64,000 bases of DNA from Tetraselmis striata (lineage: Eukaryota > Chlorophyta > Chlorodendrophyceae > Chlorodendrales > Chlorodendraceae), in NCBI GenBank assembly GCA_006384855.1, contig VCJN01002150.1, positions 118,265-182,264 on the forward strand, written 5' to 3'. Each line of letters opens with the position of its first letter. The stretch's first letter is position 1. Of this stretch, positions 47,150-59,792 are shown in pieces. The position numbers and the translations under genes are program-made. The notes under the pieces are model-generated. The model was given only the letters and a program-made list of their open reading frames with translations. It ran no database searches and was not told the origin of the DNA.

Positions 47150-48520
47150 CCGAAAAGGGACCCCAAACTTATGTGGAAAGGTGTATCCTGCCTGGAAGGC
47201 CGCGTCGCGGTCGGCGATGAAGCGGCGTAGAAGGGCTGTCCAAGTGGGCACGGCGGTGGCAGGGATTTGAAGTGAGGGTTTGAACCCGTCTCGACACTTG
47301 CACTGTCCCCCCTCGCGGTTGACGAATCGCGGGTGATATTGTGGGTGTCCACGGCCATGTCGCGGAGCGGGCAGTAGACGTTGGACTCACCACAGGAGGA
47401 AAAACATAAATGCTGAGCATATCGCGGCACCGTCGCGAAGGATGGTCCCGTAGCCGGGGGTGATCATGGGAAGGGTAGCAAGGTCGTCAAGGATGTCGGG
47501 GATGACGTCGCAGGAAATGGGGGCGCGCTGCAGCTCCTCGCTAGTCTTGAGCTGACGGATTTGAAGCGCGCGCCGATGTCGCCGATGGCTGGGCCGGGGC
47601 GTCATCCCGACCGGTGTGACGCAAGAAGGTGTTAATGGCCGAGAGGTAGGGTTGCAGAGAGCCGGCGGCGATGGTGCCGCGCTCTGCAATCCAGGCGAGG
47701 TAGCGGACGCATGTAGACTCGGAGCGGTCCAGGGGGGAGATGCCTTTTGCGTCGATGATGCAGCACTCGGCGAAGAGAGGAATTTTGCCCTCGTAGTTGC
47801 TGGAGTAGGTGTTGGCCGTGAGCGAGGTAGTCAGGAGGTCAAGCACCTTGGCGCCACAGTCGTCCGTGACGTACAGGGCTTCGATCTTGCCTCGCATGAG
47901 CTCGCTCCAGGGGGGGCCTTCGCTTTGGCGGTGGTGATGAAATAAGTAGGTGTCTTCGTGGTGCGGCGGACGCGCCGAAACTCGCCGTACGCTGCTGCCG
48001 GGTTCGATGGCGGTGCTCGCCGGATGGTGACGACGGGACCAAGTGTAGCACGAAGCTGATGCCATGAAGGCAGGGTAATGTATATAGCCGCCGACCTCGT
48101 AACGGGCGTCGCGTGAGTACTTGGCTCGTCTGGCTACCCGCGGGAGGTCGCTCCGTGCGCGACGGGCAAAGAGGGTTAGCGCGACAGGTTGGAGAGGGCG
48201 CGCCATAATTGGGGAGTCGGTGTAGACGCGTGATGTGGAAAGACGAACCGCGCAGGAGGGGTCAGCGGCGAAGGAGTCCCGCTCATCCCGGCTGCACACA
48301 ATGAGGCTGCTAGGCGTCAAGAATACTGGCCAGCCCATGTAGCGAGGCGGAGAAGGTAGCCACGCAGGTCGTAGTGTACGATATGGCGGTGTTCAACAGG
48401 GCGGGGTAGTCAAAGGTCGACTGCGCCGCCCGCGCTCCTGCTGCATGAGCTACTCGCTCGGGCGTCAGCCTGAGAAGGCTCTCGAGCTTGGCCCCCTTAG
48501 CTGCATCTTCCGCCATATGT
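47150..48520 (-). mobile_element. Tyrosine-recombinase fossil (DIRS-like or Crypton-like)
   Basis: The minus strand encodes LDLLTTSLTANTYSSNYEGK, FAECCIIDAKGISPLD, YLAWIAERGTIAAGSLQPYL and SAINTFLRHTGRDD. This is the core-binding domain pattern of tyrosine recombinases (SLxxxTxxxY, YLAxLAxxGTIxAxSLxxYLSAIxxxH). Catalytic-domain-like sequence follows toward 47.2 kb. The element is broken. It could be the recombinase part of a DIRS-type retroelement related to the one at 3.1-5.9 kb, or a Crypton. No terminal repeats found. Confidence 0.6.
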
Positions 48521-49290
48521 GCTTGCTCTGAGTCGTTGTCGTCTGTTGCAGGCTTCCTTCCATCTCGTCGTCGTGAGCACCGGCGAGGTCGTCCGCGGGC
48601 GCCTCCGGGAAATCCGCCGGAGTGGCCTCTGCTCCTGGGCCTTGGGCAGAGGCTGCTGCTGCTTCTTCGGTGGTAGAGGCATGCCTGCCCGCGCCTTGCA
48701 GCCTATGTTGGGCGGCAAGGTTGGCACCTTCCTCCCCAGTCGTCGCTGCTTTGCTTTGATGGGGGTGGGCTTGGTTGTGGGTGCTGTCTGCGCTGCAATG
48801 TTTGCCCTGGTTAAATCCCGCTGGGTGGCTGCCTTCTTCAGGGCTGCAACTTTGTTCATGTCTCGCATGGTGTTGCGGGCGGTGAAGCTCAGGAACCTGC
48901 GCCCCATCATATGCCGCAAGGAACGCAACACAGGGTGACGGAGCAGGACCGCCTTATCCTCCCACACACCCAGTTGTTTGCTCTTGTCTGCTGCAAGTGC
49001 CCCAAGAATGTCTTGGGCTGCGCGCATTTCATCTTTCAACCGATCTCCACCGTTGTTGATGAATTTGCATACCCCGCTCTCCAGCAGCCGAGGACATGCT
49101 TGCCACAACCCGTTGCTTAACTCCAAATTCCACGACACACGAATGAAAACTTGCGACTGGTAGCGAGCAAGGGCGCGTGGCGGGCACGGATGGGCTGCTG
49201 GTTGCAGTAAGAAAACCACAAACTGCTTGAATGCCGTGTCCAGGTCCACAGCATCTCGCTTGCGGATTTCGCACCGATAGCTCCCCGTGC
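48497..49290 (-). CDS. Unrecognised minus-strand coding segment
   Basis: Protein-like frame with AFKQFVVFLLQPAAHPCPPR, QVFIRVSWNLELSNGLWQAC, DRLKDEMRAAQDILGALAAD and LRHPVLRSLRHMMGRRFLSF, ending in a Lys/Pro/Gln-rich basic tail. A splice acceptor is possible near 49285. No known domain. The basic tail suggests nucleic-acid binding, but that is inference. It may be part of the recombinase-bearing element to its left. Confidence 0.35.
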
Positions 49291-50040
49291 GCAAAAGCCT
49301 ACCACAAAATATGTTTTGTTGAGATACGGTAGATACCAAGGCAAGTATACCATGGATGCATGCATGTACATATTTGTACATATGTAACAAATATGTAACA
49401 AACAATAATCTATTTTGGTACAAATGGGCCCATACCTGGCAATGAGCATGCACTCAGCTGACTGCATGGGATTTTTGGGGTTGAGCGCTCCGCATTGTTC
49501 ATGCCCACTTTGTTTTAAACGCTTCAGCTGTGTGGAATTGGCAGTCGTGTAGCATAGTAGCCACCGCCGATGTAGCGAACCGCCCTTTATTGCTTGCGAG
49601 ATGGGCAAACTGCCCTGGTTCTCACGATCAAGACTAGGCGATTGCTCGTGTGTGCGGGGTCGAAGATCAGCCTCAAGGAGGGCAGCGAAGACTGCCTCAA
49701 ACTAACGCCACTCGCCCCACCAGGTTGCGGACAGGCGGTGGGACAGGGAGCCACAATTTGGAGAAGTCAGGGAAACTCGAAACCTTCTGTGAACTGCGCG
49801 TCACCCCACGATGGCCCAGCAGCGGCGCCCATGTGTTGAAGGCAAGCCGACCATGTAGCCCTTTGTCGCCCCAAACCAGCAACTCCCTTAGCCGTGCCCT
49901 AAGAAGCTCCTTCAGCAATGAATGGTAGCCAAAATACAAATAAATAACAATAAACACTCATTAGAACTGAAAAAAACAATAATACCCCGAAATTTTATAG
50001 AGATATTTTTCCTACGTGAAAAGCGCAAATCATCAAGTTC
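49291..50040. other. Stretch without a supported gene
   Basis: Contains TACATA-rich DNA (49360-49400) and AT-rich DNA (49910-50000). No supported gene. Confidence 0.5.
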
Positions 50041-50046
50041 ATCAAG

Positions 50047-50940
50047 CTGCTTTGCATCGTCGCATCGTTGCCATACCTCTTTGTCGCGGGCAGCAACTCG
50101 TCCATGCCCGGGCAGCATAGCCACTTCAGCTGTTTCGCGAGCAAGGCGGACAGCATTTGCCACAACTTGCATCACAAGCGCTGTTGACCTGGTGGGTGGA
50201 TGAGGTAGGCCCGCGTCAGCGGTGGGTTGCGCATTCACAGTCAGGCGTTGCTCCAGCACATGTAGCACGAGTGTGTCAGGATGTCTGCGCATCTCACTCA
50301 CTCGGGTGAAGTCCTCTAGCCGCAACACTAGGTGATGTAGGTGTTGATACATGCTCGATGAGAAATCGACGCTCGTTCTCACATGGTGTTGGGTACATAT
50401 CCGTGTCAAACATGGACTTTTTCGACTGCTCAATGATATGTTGAAGCCCGACGACGCCCAACCGGGTCTGGCAGTGGTGTCGGTCGGGGCAGGCTTGAGA
50501 CGGGTTAACGCCGGGGGGGCTGGTAGCCGTGGAGCTCGTGCCACTGTCGGGCTTTGTCGTCGGCCAGCTTACCGGCCAGCAGGTCGAGCTGCTGTGCCCC
50601 ACAGGCCCTGTTGGCGCAGTGCAGCGGGGAGCTGAGAGGGCGGCCGCACGCGTCTAGGTGGTCCTTGGAGCCCTGGTAGGACTTAATGTAGATCCAGCAG
50701 AATGTGTCGCCCCATCGATGGGTGGCCGCACCTGTGGATGAGAGCAGCTTCGCGGGTGACGGGTAGTGGCTCGGGGCCGCCGCCGGCGGCCTCGTAGCTG
50801 CTGCCGGGCCGGGCGCGCGTCCTGCCGGCTTGGGCGTGGACCTTCATGTTCTGGTTCTCATCGACCACCTGGTCGACCTTTTCGGCGAGGGCAGCGATGG
50901 TGCCCTCGACCAGCTAGATGTAGTCGGCAGAGGTGAGGGT
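50047..50940 (-). CDS. Unrecognised exons, possibly one spliced gene
   Basis: Minus-strand coding-like segments: VEGTIAALAEKVDQVVDENQ followed by NMKVHAQAG (about 50915-50690), CANRACGAQQLDLLAGKLAD and DKARQWHELHGYQ (about 50640-50520), and MYQHLHHLVLRLEDFTRVSE, then VVANAVRLARETAEVAMLPG and VWQRCDDAKQLDELDDL (about 50355-50020). All are hydrophilic and helix-rich; the first looks coiled-coil. Exon joins were not fixed. Function unknown. Confidence 0.35.
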
Positions 50941-51600
50941 GAACGGGGCAGGTTAGCCATACAATTCGGCAAGATTCTCAGTAGCAGCTCGTGCAGGCAC
51001 AAGAGAACGCTCATCAGCGGCCGCGCCGCCCGAACTGGAAGCCATGGCGCAACGCAGGTGGGTGGCAGGTTGTGCAAGGAAGGCAAGGGCGCAGCTTTCA
51101 GGATTACTTGTCACGCTGTTGGTTACAGATGCTGAAAATACTGGCTGTTGTGTGGAACAGCCCGGCTGCCCTCCTAGTTTCTAGCAAAGGCAGATCATTT
51201 CTAGACAGACCCGGGCACAGTCCCAGATCTGCTCGTAGTTGGATTCCCTCACGGATCCAACCGCCACTTACTATTTCTTGTAACTAATCATTGTAACTAC
51301 ATTCTTCTCCTAATTCTTGGTCTTGATTGTCTCTTGTCTCATCCTTCTCTGATGCAGAAAACCAGTGTGCCCCTGGCCCACAGGCCACCACCGTACAGTA
51401 TGCCTGTGGGAGGCTGTTGCAATAGATCGAGCGAAGTAAGCGAGAGCACTGACATAATACCTGGAATAAGTCCATGTACATAATCCTTGTGTGGCACTTG
51501 TAGTCTGATGGGGGGTCCACATGCGTCCCGCGACATGAATAAGTTCCCGCCATTGCAATAATAAAACCGGGGTGCAGCTTCTGGCCGGCTTGTTCATACA
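50941..51600. other. Stretch without a supported gene
   Basis: No protein-like frames or repeats beyond short runs. Confidence 0.5.
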
Positions 51601-51610
51601 TACCTTTTAT

Positions 51611-51639
51611 CTATCTATGTATATGTATATGTATATGTG

Positions 51640-51691
<52 letters not shown>

Positions 51692-51811
51692 GATATATAT
51701 ATATGGATAAATATATATGATATATATTTGGATATATATATATATATCTATGTATATATACATATACATATGTATATACATATACATATAAATATACATA
51801 TACATATACAC

Positions 51812-51848
<37 letters not shown>

Positions 51849-51850
51849 CG
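51611..51850. repeat. (TATATG)n/(CATATA)n microsatellite
   Basis: A ~240-base hexanucleotide tract: GTATAT units in the left half and CATATA units in the right half, so the whole can fold back on itself. Open frames through it are meaningless. Confidence 0.95.
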
Positions 51851-52310
51851 TAAAGCACATATATGGCATGCGAGCCTTCGGAACTGCTCTACTGTGTCAT
51901 CAATGTCAATGATGTATGTGACTGTCGTGCCATTGTCAGCTTCTGGACTCCATGTTCTTATACATGCTCTGATTGGCCACTCTCAGAAACTGTAAATAAA
52001 AAGCGGTGAAGTTGAAGCGGTAAAATTTAAAAAGGCGTCGCAGACGGTTAATAAAGTACATTAATAGGTACAATAAATGAAGTACAGAGGGGCAAAGCGA
52101 AGGCGAGTGTGAGCACACGGTGGCAATGCAGTGGGCGATAGCTGAGGCAAAGTTGTGATACATGTGAAGCCTGTATGATGCAGGAGGGCATCCCCGGCAG
52201 GGCATCAACAATAAACATAAATTCTACAGCAAAAGGACTTAGCGGCTCAGTTGCACGCCGACTGGCGCCAGAGCGGCGCGTCCCGCCGCTCTGGCATGGC
52301 GGCCACGCCG

Positions 52311-55300
52311 TCACGTCCACCAGCACGTGAGCTCCATCTCCAGCGCCTCGGGCAGCTCGTGCACCGCGACGCCGGCCTCCTCGCCCTTCCCGTACACAAA
52401 GCCCAGCGAGGGGCGCGCGTTGGCGCCGGGCGGCACGTACGCCGTGATGTGCGGCTGCCCCGAGGAGATCCAGAGCGCGCCGCCGCCCGGCAGCACCGGG
52501 ACCGCGACGCGGAACGCGAGGTGCCCGTCGCTGCGCTGCTCCACGAGGTGCGTGATCGCAACCCGGACTCGGCTGCCGTGCGGCGCGACGCGCGCCGCGA
52601 CGTCGCTGTCGGGCACGGGGCTGCGCTTCTTGCCGCCCGCGCGGGGCTGGAAGTACTGCGTGAGGTGGAAGCTCACGCCCGGCGCCGCGGGGTTGCGCTC
52701 GCGCGTGAGCGCCGCGAGGCGGGCGGCGTCAGCGGGGCTCGGGTAGAAGGCCACCAGGTGCGTGTCGCGCAGCGCAAGGCACGTGAACGCCTCGGGCGGC
52801 GTGGCCCGCAGCAGCCCGCGGAGCTCCGCCACCAGCTCCGGCAGCGGCCGCCGCAGCGCCAGCAGCGCCGCGCTGTGCGCCTCCGCGTAGCCCCACATCT
52901 CCGACGCGTCCGCCTTGCCGGCCGGCAGTGCCGGCAGCTCCTCCCCCACCCCCGGCTCGCGGTACAGCTGGAAGCGCTGCCCCTTGGGGTGGGGCTCTAT
53001 GCTGGCGAGCGTCTTGCGCAGGATGTCCAGCACCTCGGGCTTGGGCAGCCGGCTGTTGCCCAGCACCACCCCCTCACCGTCCCCGCTGCGCTCCAGCATG
53101 CCCGCCATCGACACCAGCAGGCTCACGCGCCCGTCCGCCGGCACCCGCGGCGTGAGGAAGCTGGTGCGCGCCCCCAGGCGCTGCGCCGCCGACTCGTACG
53201 CCGAGTAGTGCTTCGGGTTGGCGTTGACGCGCGTGACGATCGCGTACGCCACGGCGCGCGCCTCCAGCAGGCGCTCCATGTAGCTGCGGCACGACAGCGT
53301 GCAGCCGCCAAACTGGTCCTGCTCCACCACCTCCGCCGCCAGGCCCTCCTCGCCGCGCAGCGCCTCCGCCAGCTGCTGCCCCAGCGTCGACTTGCCCGAG
53401 CCCTGAAGCCCCTGCAGGAACACCACGCGCGGAGGGCCCTCACCCGCGTCGCCGCCGCTGCCGCTGCCCACCTGCGCCAACCAAACACGCAGAGCAACAA
53501 CGGGGTGAGCAACTAGGGAGGCACGCGCCGCCCAAGCTAGGGTTTCAAGGGCATTTCTCAGGCTGTCTGGCGTCTGATAGGTGTGACAGAAAACCCAAAC
53601 AACCCTCAAATCATCGCGGTTCGAAACTCCTTAATTGTTGAATGTTTCACCCATAAACCCTAAGGGGGTTACAAGATTTTAGGGTTTCACGACCACCCTC
53701 CCAACCTACAGAGAGGAGAGAAGTGGCAATGGCACATCCCCTACCGGTACGTCAAGATTTGCTGTAGAAATCTCGTCGACGGCATGGCGTTATCAAATTC
53801 GCTTTACATCCGTGATTCGATATGCATATTTTGTCTTGAATCGACCCAGAAAGGACATGGCGCGTTCTGTAACATGTGCGCTGCAAAGTTTGTCGGCACC
53901 CGTACACACGCTTCCGGGTCGCGCCATAACTGTGTAGGATCCCCCCCCCCCTCCACACGAGCAAGCATGTGTACACGCAAGCTCAGGGCCGCGCACGCCG
54001 GGACCCAGGCGCTGGGGGAGGGGCACCTTGGTGGCGGCCCCTCCCGGCGGAGGGCGGGGCGGGGCGTACCCGCGGGCCGCGCGCCTTGATCGCCTCCATA
54101 AAGGCGGCCGCATCAAAGGTGCCGTTGACGTCGCCGGGGCCGAGCCGGCTGAGGTCGGGCGCCTCCCCGGGGCGCTCCGCCTCGTAGCGACGCCACACGT
54201 TGGCAAAGCCCACCAGCTCGTCGCCGCCCGTGCCGCCGCCCGCCGCGCCGCCGCCAAAGCCGACCGCGCCCACCGGCACCCGCGCCGCCATCATCCACTC
54301 CATCAGCCCGAACATCGCGGTGCACAGGCCAGCGGCGGCGGGCGTGCTGAGCTGGTGGTAGGCGGCCGTGTCGCAGAGCCGCTTGGGCAGGCGGTCGTAC
54401 AGCGCGTAGCCGTGCTGCCGCAGGATCTCGCGCGCCATCCGCTTGACGATGTACACCGCCGTCTTGTTCTTCGCAAGCGTGACCTCCCCGGTGCGCGTGT
54501 TGGTGAAGTACATCACGTAGCCCTCCCCCGCGCCGCAGCGCGCGCCGCGGATGGTCTCCGTGAGGTCGGTCGCGGGGTCCAGAAGCGCGTAGGACACCGC
54601 CGGCAGGCCCAGGGACGCCAGCAGCTGCAGGCTGTCCTCCGGGCTGAGCGACGCGCCGCGCGCAAAGAGGCCGAACCACTTCACGTGCGGCGGCCCCTCC
54701 AGCGGCACAAAGTGCATGCCGTCGCAGAGCTCCCCCGCGAGCGTCGCGCCCGGGTGCGCCCCAAACAGACGCGTCAGCGCCTCCCAGTGCGACTTTACGT
54801 CGGCGAAGATCTGCGCCAGCAGCGGCCGGCCCGCCGTGTCCGCGATCACGGCGTCGATGGTGGCGGGGCACACCACCACGTGCTGCGTCTTGGAGCCTCC
54901 CACCGCGAGCCACTCCCCGCCGGGGCCTCGGAACATCTTGAGCACCGCAAACTTGCCGTTCTCCTTGTTCTCGCGCACGATGCGCAGCTCCCCCGCCGCC
55001 TGCCACGCCTCCACCTGCCCGCGGTTGAAGATCTGCGCGTCCTCGTCCGTGTCGGGCACATCGTCGTTGTCTGCCAGCGACACTCCCTCAAACTTGCGCG
55101 GCCCCTGGCAGCCGTGCACACACAGCAGAGGCGGGCGCGTCAGGAAAGCAGCTCAGGGGTCAGGGGGGATCCCCTGGCGATGGAGGAGTATAAAAAGGAA
55201 AAGGCAAAAAAAGATCGTAAAAAGTGGGGCTGGCGGGGATAGATGGGGGGCGGGGGGTTGAGGCGCACCTGCATGACGCACATCACCTCGCAGCTGCGGC

Positions 55301-55598
55301 CGTCGTCCGCCTTGCGGACAACCACGGAGAAGCCCCGTGGCATGTGCTCCCGGAGCCAGGGGCTGCGCGCGTAGAGCTTGTCGTCCGGGGCTCGCTTGGA
55401 GTCGACGGTGTAGGTGTACAGAAACAGGCCGTGCGGGGCACCCGTCTCGGGCGGCTTTACCGCGGACCGGATGGGCTCCTGCGGCAGCTCCGCCTCGGAG
55501 GGCAGCCCCAGCACGGCGGCCAGCACCGCGCGGGGCGCGCAGCCACACACGACGCCCTCAGATGCGTCACGCGCCACCGCGGTGGACAGGCTCGCCAT
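52311..55598 (-). CDS. TRL1: tRNA ligase (ligase-kinase-cyclic phosphodiesterase)
   Basis: Three exons, 55598-55269, 55104-54070 and 53471-52311, all joined in phase 0 at GT-AG sites, give 841 residues, close to fungal Trl1. The ligase domain has the nucleotidyl-lysine motif KENG at 157-160, GELCDGMHFV at 234-243, EGYVMYF at 304-310 and AKNKTAVYIVKR at 321-332. The kinase has the P-loop GLQGSGKST at 476-484. The phosphodiesterase has two HxT motifs, HLT (724-726) and HIT (796-798), as in 2H enzymes. The family heals and seals the halves of spliced tRNAs (and HAC1-type mRNA in fungi); all signature residues seem present. Start: the Met at 55598 opens the exon. The poly-C tract at 53941 lies in intron 2. 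This is the best-supported host gene here. Confidence 0.92.
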
Positions 55599-55599
55599 A

Positions 55600-56890
55600 C
55601 CGCCCAGCTTGAGACCCAGCCCTGCAGACGCACGACGGCATGGGGACGTTGAAGGGCGGCGCAGACAGTCAGCGGGGAGTATCTACTCAACAGCGCTTAA
55701 CAGGATGACAGAGCCCTGTACATTATGCGGTGCTTCCGCAGGTGTTGTGCCGGCGTTGTTAGTTTTTGGCGCCGCGGCATTGCGGCGGTGCGCTTATCGG
55801 CCTATCCTTCCTTCACCCCGCACTTCCCCAAAGTCTCGGCAGACGAGGAAATCATATGCTGCGTAAGGGTTGACTGTATGCGCTGCTGTTGAGTGTATTG
55901 CATCAAAAATTGCCGGTAATCCTCCGCGACTATGACGAGGAACAGCGCCGCCTTAAAAAATTCGACGAATCTGCAGAGGCAGTAGTGAACGGTTGGTGGT
56001 TGGGGGATGGGGGCTTGGCCCACCTGCGCTAGGGTCGAGTTCTGAAAAAGATGCGCTTGCAATCTGGGGAAAGGGTACTTGCGGTCGCGGTGCCCAGAGG
56101 CTCGGTGCCGGCAAGCGGCGGTTGAGCTTCCGCCTGACGGGCGCTTCCTCGTACAAGTTTGAGGGCGGCGGAGCCGCCGCTGTGCTTCGTCGCCGGGCGG
56201 GCCGGATTATAACCCTATGTCTTGGCGGTTGGTGCGGGACAAGTGCGGAAGAGAACCTCCGCGCGTTGTTGCCAGGGGTTGTAAGTGGGACTTGTGGCAA
56301 CGGGCGGCGACTGGGTATGTATCTGTGGAAGTGTCGGGTGCACTGCCGGTATAAAACAGATGATGCTGCGCACCGCCTGGTGTGGTGCACAACCTGGCTC
56401 ATAGCGGAGTAATGGAGTTGGACTCCGTCGTCGGCCGACTACCCTGTACATTATTTTGGGAGGATCGACGCGCGCTGCTCACGCGAGGTGACGACGCTGC
56501 GGCTGGTTCTGCTTATGATGCTGGGTACTGCTGCTGCTGCGACGCGTACTGGTTTGAATTATTTGAATTAGAAGAACCAGTAATGACTGACGAACCGGAA
56601 TGACTGACGAGTTCTTCCCACCAGCACCAGTGACAGGAATTAGCACATCATCAGAATAAAATAGCATTTGAAATAAGTAATTGCTTTTAGTGCGCAAATT
56701 TTAATAGCGACTGAAACACTGATGTAAGAAACAATTAAAACAACACCGCCCGCCGCAATTTTGCATTTAATATATATTACACGAGCTAGCGACTACAGGA
56801 ACGGGAACAGGAACAGACGCGGAGGAATCGCTATCACGCTTCTATCCCATACTACTGATGTTTTTTGGTAGTAGGTTTCTCACATCAGTG
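55600..56890. other. Region upstream of the tRNA ligase, no supported gene
   Basis: The first few hundred bases should hold the tRNA ligase promoter. A GC-rich open stretch at 55993-56412 (plus) and its minus-strand shadow have no recognisable domain. The rest is AT-rich. Confidence 0.5.
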
Positions 56891-56898
56891 CTCCATCA

Positions 56899-57118
56899 GG
56901 CCATCAGGATCAATCTGTCGCTTTAGGTGCCCCCCCCCCCCCCCCCCCCCCCCCTTTTCTGAGACCCCCCTTTTAAAAAAAGCCTGCACCGACAGTACAG
57001 TCTTAAGTATTGCTAGGGGCCTGGCAATGTGGTTAAATGAACCACCATGCATCCCATACTCTTTATGCAACATCGGCATACATATCTCAGAGCAATGCCA
57101 CATTATTACATGCTAGCC

Positions 57119-57185
<67 letters not shown>

Positions 57186-58391
57186 CCTGTAGTTATATTC
57201 TTCAAACTGTCTATCACTCCCCTCACAGAGTCCCGCAAAGTCGTCTTGGTGACATTGGCACGCCGCCTTGGAGTAGACGCCCTTGTATTTAATAGTAGCA
57301 ATTCTACACTGATTGTTGCATCCTTACTGAACAACATCAGCAACTACTATGGGTTGCTGAGCGGTGCGCTCTGCATCAGCATCCCTCTCGGTGCGCAATA
57401 TTGTTTCTGATCGTGCGCATCGTCCGCGTTATGTCCGCGAACTGCCTACCCCAAAAACTGCCTCAAGCACTCGTATGTAGGAGCATGACCCTTCTGAAGA
57501 TGCCTCCATACCGACGGCGGTGGGCCGAAGTCGCTACGCGGGAACAACCCTACGTGCAGATCTTGCACGAAGCTTGTAGTGCCCGAGGTGTTTGCTGTGC
57601 TGGCTGTCCACCCTACCCGTTGTGAGGCCAGCCAGTCGTTGCGTTGTAGTGTTTTTTTCATATTCGACAGCTCCCCTTCACCATCGATACCCAGTACGTG
57701 GCGGTTAGGCAGGTGAAGGTCATTAGTCGTAGCAGTCAAGCACCATCATAGCTGCGAAAGGGTGCCGGGGCGGGGCGGGCCTCTACTAGAAGTGTAACGA
57801 TGGAGTGGAGATGCGACGCGCCAATCGTCATGACGACGTCGTGCATGCGCTCCTCCATGCGGTCCGTCAAAGTTGAGCATTCGCGGAGCCCTGCTTCGGT
57901 ACGCGCATTTCCACAGTCGCATACTCCGGCAGAGGTAGGCAACCAAGGGGAGCAGACTGCAGTAGTGACTCCATAACGGTTGCGCATGCCGCCTCAAAAC
58001 CAAACCCTGACATTTTCTTCCACGTGGGCGCCAGCAACACGCGCACGTCATCGAGGCTGACGCTGAAGCATACAAGAATATCGCCGCCTAGTACCGATAC
58101 CGGCATGGCAACGGAGAGCAAGGCTTTCGCCTCTGTGAGGCCAAAACGGTTTGGTGGGCTCTGCGGAGGGCTACACGGCTTTGTGTCGCCGCATCCAACG
58201 CGCTGCCGCCATACGCGCAGCCGCCACTGTAGCCGCATGCGCCGCGCGCTGACGATGCGCGGTTGGTATTACGCTCAAGTAATACATAAAGTACTGTTAA
58301 GGAAGCATGCTTTTGTATCGGGCATAAACTTTATCCCCCCCTTTTCTGGACTTGTAAGGCACCTAAAGCGACAAATCCAATTGTGATGGCC
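56899..58391. mobile_element. Small TIR transposon
   Basis: Inverted termini: GGCCATCA at 56899-56906 with TGTCGCTTTAGGTGCC at 56916-56931, mirrored by 58358-58373 and TGATGGCC at 58384-58391. The 16-base core is identical in both arms. Inside, the minus strand carries protein-like segments (58238-57850: FGLTEAKALLSVAMPVSVLG, LLAPTWKKMSGFGFEAACAT; 57870-57740: LTDRMEERMHDVVMTIGASH; 57739-57446: GIDGEGELSNMKKTLQRNDW) of no known family. An (AT)n run sits at 57121-57184. Superfamily not determined; no target duplication is clear. Confidence 0.65.
57121..57184. repeat. (AT)n microsatellite
   Basis: About 60 bases of pure alternating AT. Confidence 0.98.
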
Positions 58392-58392
58392 T

Positions 58393-58545
58393 TAACATAT
58401 GCGCACTAAAAGCAGAACTAAAGCAATTGTGAAAGGTTGCCCGCAGAAGAGGTATAAGCCTAAAACCAAGGGTCAAGCACGAAGCCAAGGAGCCAAGAAC
58501 CAAGGAAGAGCCAAGGAAATCAGGAAGTCAACAAGTTGCCAAGGA
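58393..58545 (+). repeat. Dispersed repeat, pair with 11884-12050
   Basis: Starts AACATATGCGCACTA directly beside the small TIR transposon. A Lys-rich open frame through it is probably not a gene. Confidence 0.7.
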
Positions 58546-58599
58546 ATCAAAGGGTCCATGGAAATAATGAAAGCCAAGGAACGACCAGAAAAAACCGAA

Positions 58600-59790
58600 A
58601 GGGAAACATGAAACCAATGGGGACCACCGCGCACGGGTGGGCCATCAGCTGCGGCGAGTGGTTCTACTGATGATATTGGTATACATGTGCTTTATGATGT
58701 TATTGATACACCGGTAATCTTACGTGTACGCATCGAACTGCTACTATTATGCTCAGGAGCTACCCGTAATGGCGTCAAGAGGAATAACCTACGGGTTTAC
58801 GACAACTCAACTCCAAATCGGTGCCCCGCGGCGGTACATCGAGCCGTTCGGTACCGGGTCGCGATTTTAATGTAAGAGTAGAACAAAACAAAGGATTGTG
58901 TAATCTCTCGGGCGGCGGCACGAACGTTGAAGCAACGCTATCCGTACGCTCGCATGCCGTTACGCAGGTCCGATTCTCGCAGTGGGCAGATTTCCTGGTA
59001 GTGTGGCGGGCTCGCCGCGCGCGAACCACGGTGGTAGCACCTCCCGGACTTGAGACTAATTTCTGCTCACAGTTTACAGCCGCTCTGTGACCCTATGTAC
59101 TGCGCGCTTATATTGCGATTTTTGCGCATTTCATTGCTGACCGGCAGTTTCGTAGTCCGTTTTTAATGCGCGCCCTACTAGCGGGCGGGTATCGCTTATT
59201 TTTGAAGCGCATACGCCAAGCGCGGCCATGGGCTCGCGACGCAAGATAGCCGAAACATCACCTCGCATGTGCTCAGAGTAGGGCATAGAAATACCCTAGA
59301 TAACCCTAGATGTACACCGCGTACATACGATGTAACGCAATCATTTACATCTAGCAAGATGTAGCAATTTACCAATTTTGGATGCAAATGCGTATATATA
59401 TATGTCCACCATACGCCATCGCATTCCTTGAGCGACTATTGGGGCCTGCTAGCTCGAGGGAAGATGAGGATGTATGCCCAAAGGGCAGCAATCCGGCGAC
59501 ATGATGTGGCGTGCAGCGCATGCGCACGGATTAAGCCATGCTCGTTCATTGCGTTTGACGCATGTAGTGGGATGGAAAATATGATACGAATATTTCGTTT
59601 TACTTGCGATTTCTTAAGCAAAGATTTTCAGTAGGTTGCAACTTTATTTTTTTGGGTGAACATGTTTCCCTCTATGTGTCCTCCTCCCGTGTTCAAAATC
59701 TTTGAAAGTCGCCTAGGCAGTTTTCGTATTGTTTTATTGATACATCTATCGCCCCATTTGCGATGCAGTGTCTTCGTAAAGCCGCGGAAG
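58600..59790. other. Stretch without a supported gene
   Basis: No domain, repeat or RNA gene was recognised. Confidence 0.5.
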
Positions 59791-59792
59791 CT

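Noticed and set aside
51572-51869. Open frames in the TATATG tract
   Set aside because: Tyr/Met/Ile/His repeats are an artefact of the hexanucleotide repeat.
52251-55242. Plus-strand open frames of about 400 residues opposite the tRNA ligase exons
   Set aside because: They are Arg/Ala/Pro-rich shadows caused by high GC; all motifs lie on the minus strand.
58399-58611. Lys-rich 70-residue open frame
   Set aside because: It overlaps a dispersed repeat whose other copy (11884-12050) is not open in this frame.
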